In this document: positions 14,672 through 18,074 of the stretch, in pieces
Position numbering within the stretch: position 1 is the stretch's first letter
How the letters are laid out: every line of letters begins with the position of its first letter
Assembly (NCBI GenBank): GCA_025999255.1
Contig: BNXB01000027.1
Span: forward strand, 1-18,074
Reading direction: 5' to 3'
DNA: 18,074 nucleotides
Source of the DNA: Bacteroidia bacterium
GTDB taxonomy: Bacteria; Bacteroidota; Bacteroidia; Bacteroidales; Azobacteroidaceae
Notes under the pieces: generated by a model
What the model was told of the DNA's origin: nothing
What the model saw: only the letters and a program-made list of their open reading frames with translations
Database searches by the model: none
Translations under genes and position numbers: made by a program

Positions 14672-16162
14672 ATGAAAACTATCAAATTTCTAAATTTCAT
14701 GATTATGGCCTCCATAATCTCTCTTATGACGGTAGGTTGTAGTGATAATAATTCACCTGACAATCCGGAACAAGAACAAATTCTCTTTGGTGACGGAACT
14801 CAAATTGGGAATGGGGAACAAGAGTTCGATATCACACAGGCACACACTTTGAAAAAGGGTACTTATACTTTGAAAGGATGGGTCTATATTACAGATGGAG
14901 CTTCATTAACAATTCCTGCCGGAACAATTATTAAAGGAGATAAGGATACGAAATCTGCAATAATCGTACAGAGGGGTGGTAAATTATATGCCCAGGGAAC
15001 AGCAAACTCCCCGATTATATTTACTTCTGCTGCACCTAAAGGAAGCCGTAAACCGGGAGATTGGGGAGGAATCATCCTTTGCGGACGCGCCAAAAACAAT
15101 CTGGGAGAACCGACCGTGGAAGGAGGTCCGGATGCTATGCACGGAGGTAATGACGATAATGACAATTCCGGTGTTTTGAGCTACGTTCGCGTGGAATTCG
15201 CAGGTTATCCTTTTAAAGTCGATCAGGAAATTAATGGAATTACTTTCGGTTCCGTAGGTAAACAAACTAAAATAGATCACATCCAGGTTTCTTACTCCAA
15301 CGACGACTCATTCGAATGGTTCGGAGGAACAGTCGATGCAAAATATCTGGTTGCTTATCACGGTTGGGATGATGACTTTGATACCGATAACGGATTTTCC
15401 GGCAAACTCCAATTCCTGTTGGGAGTACGTAATCCTAAAATCGCAGATACTTCTTTGTCCAATAGTTTCGAGTCTGATAATAATGGCGACGGAACAACAG
15501 CATCTCCGAATACTTCCTGTATTTTCAGTAATGTAACGCTGGTAGGCCCAATCGGACAGGCATCTGATTTTGCCAACACCAGCGAATACATCACCGGAGG
15601 AAGCTACAATCCGCAAAACGGTTCTAAAACCGGAACTTTTCAGGCTGCAATGCAAATCCGGAGAAATTCCAAATTGAATTGCTTCAATTCCGTAGCCATG
15701 GGATATCCTGTCGGCTTGCTACTGGATAATCAAAAAGGAGATACACAAGGATCTGCTAACGGTGGAACGATGAAAATCAATAACTTATATTTCGCTCAAA
15801 TGACAATTATCGGATCTGATGTCAATAAAAGCTGGAAAGATGAATATTCGACAAACGGTGTTGACATGACCTCAGGCAAAGAATCATTTTCTCATACCTA
15901 TTTCAGCGCTCAGACAGGAAACAGATACATCAATTTAATCAGTGATTTGAAACTCAAACAACCCAATAGCTCTCTCGCTAATCCTAACTGGGGGCCAACC
16001 TCCGGAAGTCCTCTAACCGGAAAAACAGGATTATTCGATGACACAATGCTGTCTTCCGGATTCGATAAAGTGGACTACATCGGAGCCTTCAAAAGCGACT
16101 CGGATGCAGACAACTGGACAAAAGGATGGACAAATTTCGATCCGCAAAACACAGATTACTAA
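14672..16162 (+). CDS. Surface lipoprotein with beta-helix-like domain, partner of the TonB receptor
   Basis: A 496-residue protein with a lipoprotein signal ending TVGC (Cys23), then SDNNSPDNPEQEQ, an acidic stretch of the kind associated with export of lipoproteins to the Bacteroidota cell surface. The mature part begins with strands such as TLKKGTYTLKGWVYITDG, SLTIPAGTIIKGDKDT, AIIVQRGGKLYAQGT and SPIIFTSAAPKGS, a ladder of short repeats that suggests a right-handed beta-helix. Gly- and Asp-rich loops follow (GGNDDNDNSG, SNDDSFEWFGG, HGWDDDFDTDNGFSG), which may bind metal or sugar. I recognise the general type found behind TonB receptors in this phylum but not its ligand. It shares the receptor's transcription unit and ends before a convergent hairpin. 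Confidence 0.8.
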   Translation: MKTIKFLNFMIMASIISLMTVGCSDNNSPDNPEQEQILFGDGTQIGNGEQEFDITQAHTLKKGTYTLKGWVYITDGASLTIPAGTIIKGDKDTKSAIIVQRGGKLYAQGTANSPIIFTSAAPKGSRKPGDWGGIILCGRAKNNLGEPTVEGGPDAMHGGNDDNDNSGVLSYVRVEFAGYPFKVDQEINGITFGSVGKQTKIDHIQVSYSNDDSFEWFGGTVDAKYLVAYHGWDDDFDTDNGFSGKLQFLLGVRNPKIADTSLSNSFESDNNGDGTTASPNTSCIFSNVTLVGPIGQASDFANTSEYITGGSYNPQNGSKTGTFQAAMQIRRNSKLNCFNSVAMGYPVGLLLDNQKGDTQGSANGGTMKINNLYFAQMTIIGSDVNKSWKDEYSTNGVDMTSGKESFSHTYFSAQTGNRYINLISDLKLKQPNSSLANPNWGPTSGSPLTGKTGLFDDTMLSSGFDKVDYIGAFKSDSDADNWTKGWTNFDPQNTDY

Positions 16163-16181
16163 GACACTAAGACACTAGTAC

Positions 16182-16212
16182 ACGGTACACGGTGAACAAG
16201 ACCGTGTACCGT
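16182..16212. terminator. Strong hairpin between convergent genes, with an alternative fold
   Basis: ACGGTACACGGT (16182-16193) and ACCGTGTACCGT (16201-16212) pair perfectly over 12 bp around a 7-base loop. The site lies between the lipoprotein stop (16162) and the antiporter stop (16213-16215), so it can end both converging transcripts. A second pair, CGGTGAAC (16190-16197) with GTTCACCG (16211-16218), shares bases with the first and would exclude it. A short direct repeat, AGACACTA twice (16162-16178), precedes it. Neither side has a long T-tract. Confidence 0.6.
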
Positions 16213-18074
16213 TCACCGTTTATTATTTATCAAGATAATTTCATTCTTTTCAGCTACCACCCAAACCAGATCCCCGGATTCAAAGATAGTTGAGTTATCC
16301 GGATTCATGATTGAAGCGCCTTCACGCTCTATTCCGATTACCAGGCAATTATGATTCTTCCCGATTTCGGATTCCCGAATACTCATACCCATATACGGAA
16401 AATGTTCATCAATAGTAAATGACTGTAAATCGACTTCTCTACCAGATTCCTGTGAAGTCTGCGGAATATTCTCCATTTCAATTTTTTCAGCAAATGAAGT
16501 AATTTGTTCATCGGTCCCGACTACGGCAATTTTATCCTGTGGATAAATATATTCCGAACCTCCGGGAATATAAATATTATGACTTCCCCGTGTAATTTTA
16601 ATCACACTAACTCCATAATCATTTCTGAAATCCAAATCTTTCAAGGTCTTTCCCACACAAGGAGAATCCGGAGAAACAACCATCGTTGAAATATGGATAT
16701 TTTTGTCGTTTAACTGGCTCTTAAAACTAGCTTTCAAAGGATGACGCAATTTTTCCGCTTCTTCCCGCTGATTTAGATTATTCAGGAAATTTGTTTCCAA
16801 CTTATTGTATTGGTTCAGGTCTCTACGGAAAATCACAACAAGCACCAATACTGCTAATGCAATGATAATTCCCCAAACATATCCGAAATCAAAGAGTCGA
16901 ATCAATACGAAAATAATCGCCGAGATGGCAATAAATACCCTAAATAATACAAGAAACACAAGTCGCCCTCTATTGTATTTATTATCATTCCATAAACTCA
17001 TAAATAACTCGGGAGAATTGGTTTTATTAGCTATCAAAGCAATCAGGAAAGGAGCCATACATCCCAACGTCACAACTGCAGATAAAATCACTCCCCCTAT
17101 TCCGGGAATTTTATCCGTTAGAAATGGGCTCAGATATTTGAGTGAGAATAATATAATTGCTACGAGAAGGACAATATATATAATTATTTTCCCGATATAA
17201 CTTTTCACCAGTTTCTTCCAGTCACTTTCATGATTGACGGTTTTGGACCCCAAAGTACATGTATTCAGGAATTCTTTGGCCTGGTCGGGCAATACCCCAT
17301 GCAACCAAACAGCAAACGGTTCCGACAACCGGATCATATAAGGAGTTGTAAAAGTTGTAATAACCGAAACTGCGACTATAATCGGATAAATAAACTCATT
17401 CATCACCCTCAATGCAACTCCCAATGAAGCGATAATAAATGCAAACTCACCTATCTGAGCCAGACTGAATCCGGATTGAACCGATGTTTTAAGCGTTTGT
17501 CCGGAAAGCAGCACGCCTAATGAAGAGAAAAATGCTTTTCCCACAATCGTAACAAGGGTAATAATCACAACCGGCCAGATATATTCGACCAATACTGCCG
17601 GATCAACCAACATCCCTACTGAGACAAAAAATATAGCGCCGAAAAGATCTTTTACCGGTTTAATGATATGTTCAATATGTTCGGCTTCAATTGTTTCCGC
17701 CAAAATGGAACCCATAATGAAAGCGCCTAAGGCAGCCGAAAACCCTGTTTTCGTAGCCAGTACCACCATCCCCAAACACAATCCAAGGGAAATAATCAAC
17801 AAGGTTTCGTCATTCATCAGCTTTTTGGCTTTCTTGAAAAATACGGGCAAAATATAAATTCCGACCAGAAACCAGAGAATCAGGAAGAAAACTACTTTCA
17901 GGATACTTCCGAGCATTGCTTCTCCCGCAAAATCACGGGTAACCGCCATAGTCGATAAAAGTACCATCATCAGGATAGCCACCAAATCTTCAACAACCAA
18001 TGTTCCGAACACAATTCCGGTAAATTTCTGATTGCGTAAACCCAAATCATTAAAAGCTTTGATGATGATTGTTG
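16213..18074 (-). CDS. CPA2-family monovalent cation:proton antiporter with TrkA-C domains (5' end outside window)
   Basis: The frame is open to the right edge (TIIIKAFNDLGLRNQK...), so the N-terminal membrane helices are missing. The visible part has many TM helices of the Na+/H+ exchanger fold: VVEDLVAILMMVLL with the acidic pair of the transport core, GFSAALGAFIMGSILAET, IFFVSVGMLVDP and SLAQIGEFAFIIA, all typical of KefB-like CPA2 proteins. A second membrane segment of about four helices follows, then two TrkA-C-type cytoplasmic domains: SPCVGKTLKDLDFRNDYGVS...YIYPQDKIAVVG and YMGMSIRESEIGKNHNCLVI...FESGDLVWVVA. It exchanges K+ or Na+ for H+ across the inner membrane under ligand control. 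No nucleotide-binding TrkA-N domain is seen. It is a housekeeping gene unrelated to the CRISPR unit. Confidence 0.9.
   Translation of the reverse strand, partial: TIIIKAFNDLGLRNQKFTGIVFGTLVVEDLVAILMMVLLSTMAVTRDFAGEAMLGSILKVVFFLILWFLVGIYILPVFFKKAKKLMNDETLLIISLGLCLGMVVLATKTGFSAALGAFIMGSILAETIEAEHIEHIIKPVKDLFGAIFFVSVGMLVDPAVLVEYIWPVVIITLVTIVGKAFFSSLGVLLSGQTLKTSVQSGFSLAQIGEFAFIIASLGVALRVMNEFIYPIIVAVSVITTFTTPYMIRLSEPFAVWLHGVLPDQAKEFLNTCTLGSKTVNHESDWKKLVKSYIGKIIIYIVLLVAIILFSLKYLSPFLTDKIPGIGGVILSAVVTLGCMAPFLIALIANKTNSPELFMSLWNDNKYNRGRLVFLVLFRVFIAISAIIFVLIRLFDFGYVWGIIIALAVLVLVVIFRRDLNQYNKLETNFLNNLNQREEAEKLRHPLKASFKSQLNDKNIHISTMVVSPDSPCVGKTLKDLDFRNDYGVSVIKITRGSHNIYIPGGSEYIYPQDKIAVVGTDEQITSFAEKIEMENIPQTSQESGREVDLQSFTIDEHFPYMGMSIRESEIGKNHNCLVIGIEREGASIMNPDNSTIFESGDLVWVVAEKNEIILINNKR

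Overview
The window looks like a chromosomal segment of a member of the Bacteroidales (phylum Bacteroidota). The reasons are a TonB-dependent receptor with an N-terminal carboxypeptidase-like regulatory domain, a lipoprotein with an acidic stretch after the lipid-attachment cysteine, A-rich leaders without Shine-Dalgarno sites, and promoter-like sequences of the TTG...TAnnTTTG type. I cannot name genus or species from the sequence.

Layout. (1) Bases 1-270 hold the last strands of an outer-membrane porin on the plus strand, followed by a hairpin terminator. (2) Bases 494-10454 hold a compact, AT-rich, minus-strand cluster that is a type III-B (Cmr) CRISPR-Cas interference module with unusual companions. 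In transcription order: a short cas6/RAMP-like fragment, a minimal nucleotidyltransferase, a protein with a HEPN-like N-terminus and a SLATT-like two-TM region, a second small SLATT-like two-TM protein, cmr1, cas10/cmr2, cmr3, cmr4, cmr5, cmr6, a TPR-like plus DUF2971 protein, and a doubtful 65-codon ORF. Gaps are -40 to +25 nt, so this reads as one operon. (3) From 10751 the window returns to ordinary Bacteroidales genes: a secreted esterase (minus), divergent from a TonB-dependent receptor and a beta-helix-like surface lipoprotein (plus), then a convergent CPA2-family cation:proton antiporter that runs off the right edge.

How the cluster probably works. Cmr1 and Cmr3-6 form the RNA-guided complex around Cas10. 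Cmr4 keeps the Asp expected to cut target RNA. Cas10 has no HD nuclease domain but keeps both palm motifs (DGD and GGDD), so its output should be a nucleotide second messenger. No CARF, SAVED, Csm6/Csx1, Can, CorA or SAM-AMP-degrading gene is visible. The candidate effectors are therefore the two membrane SLATT-like proteins (one joined to a HEPN-like domain and preceded by a nucleotidyltransferase) and the DUF2971 protein. This set is the most interesting content of the window.

Signs of damage. The reading frame of cmr1 clearly extends upstream to an ATG at 8312 and encodes the missing N-terminal RAMP segment, but it is interrupted by an in-frame TAG at codon 10 (8283-8285). The cas6-like gene is only an N-terminal fragment. 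There is no CRISPR array, cas1 or cas2 in the window. The system may be decaying, recently mutated, or dependent on components elsewhere in the genome.
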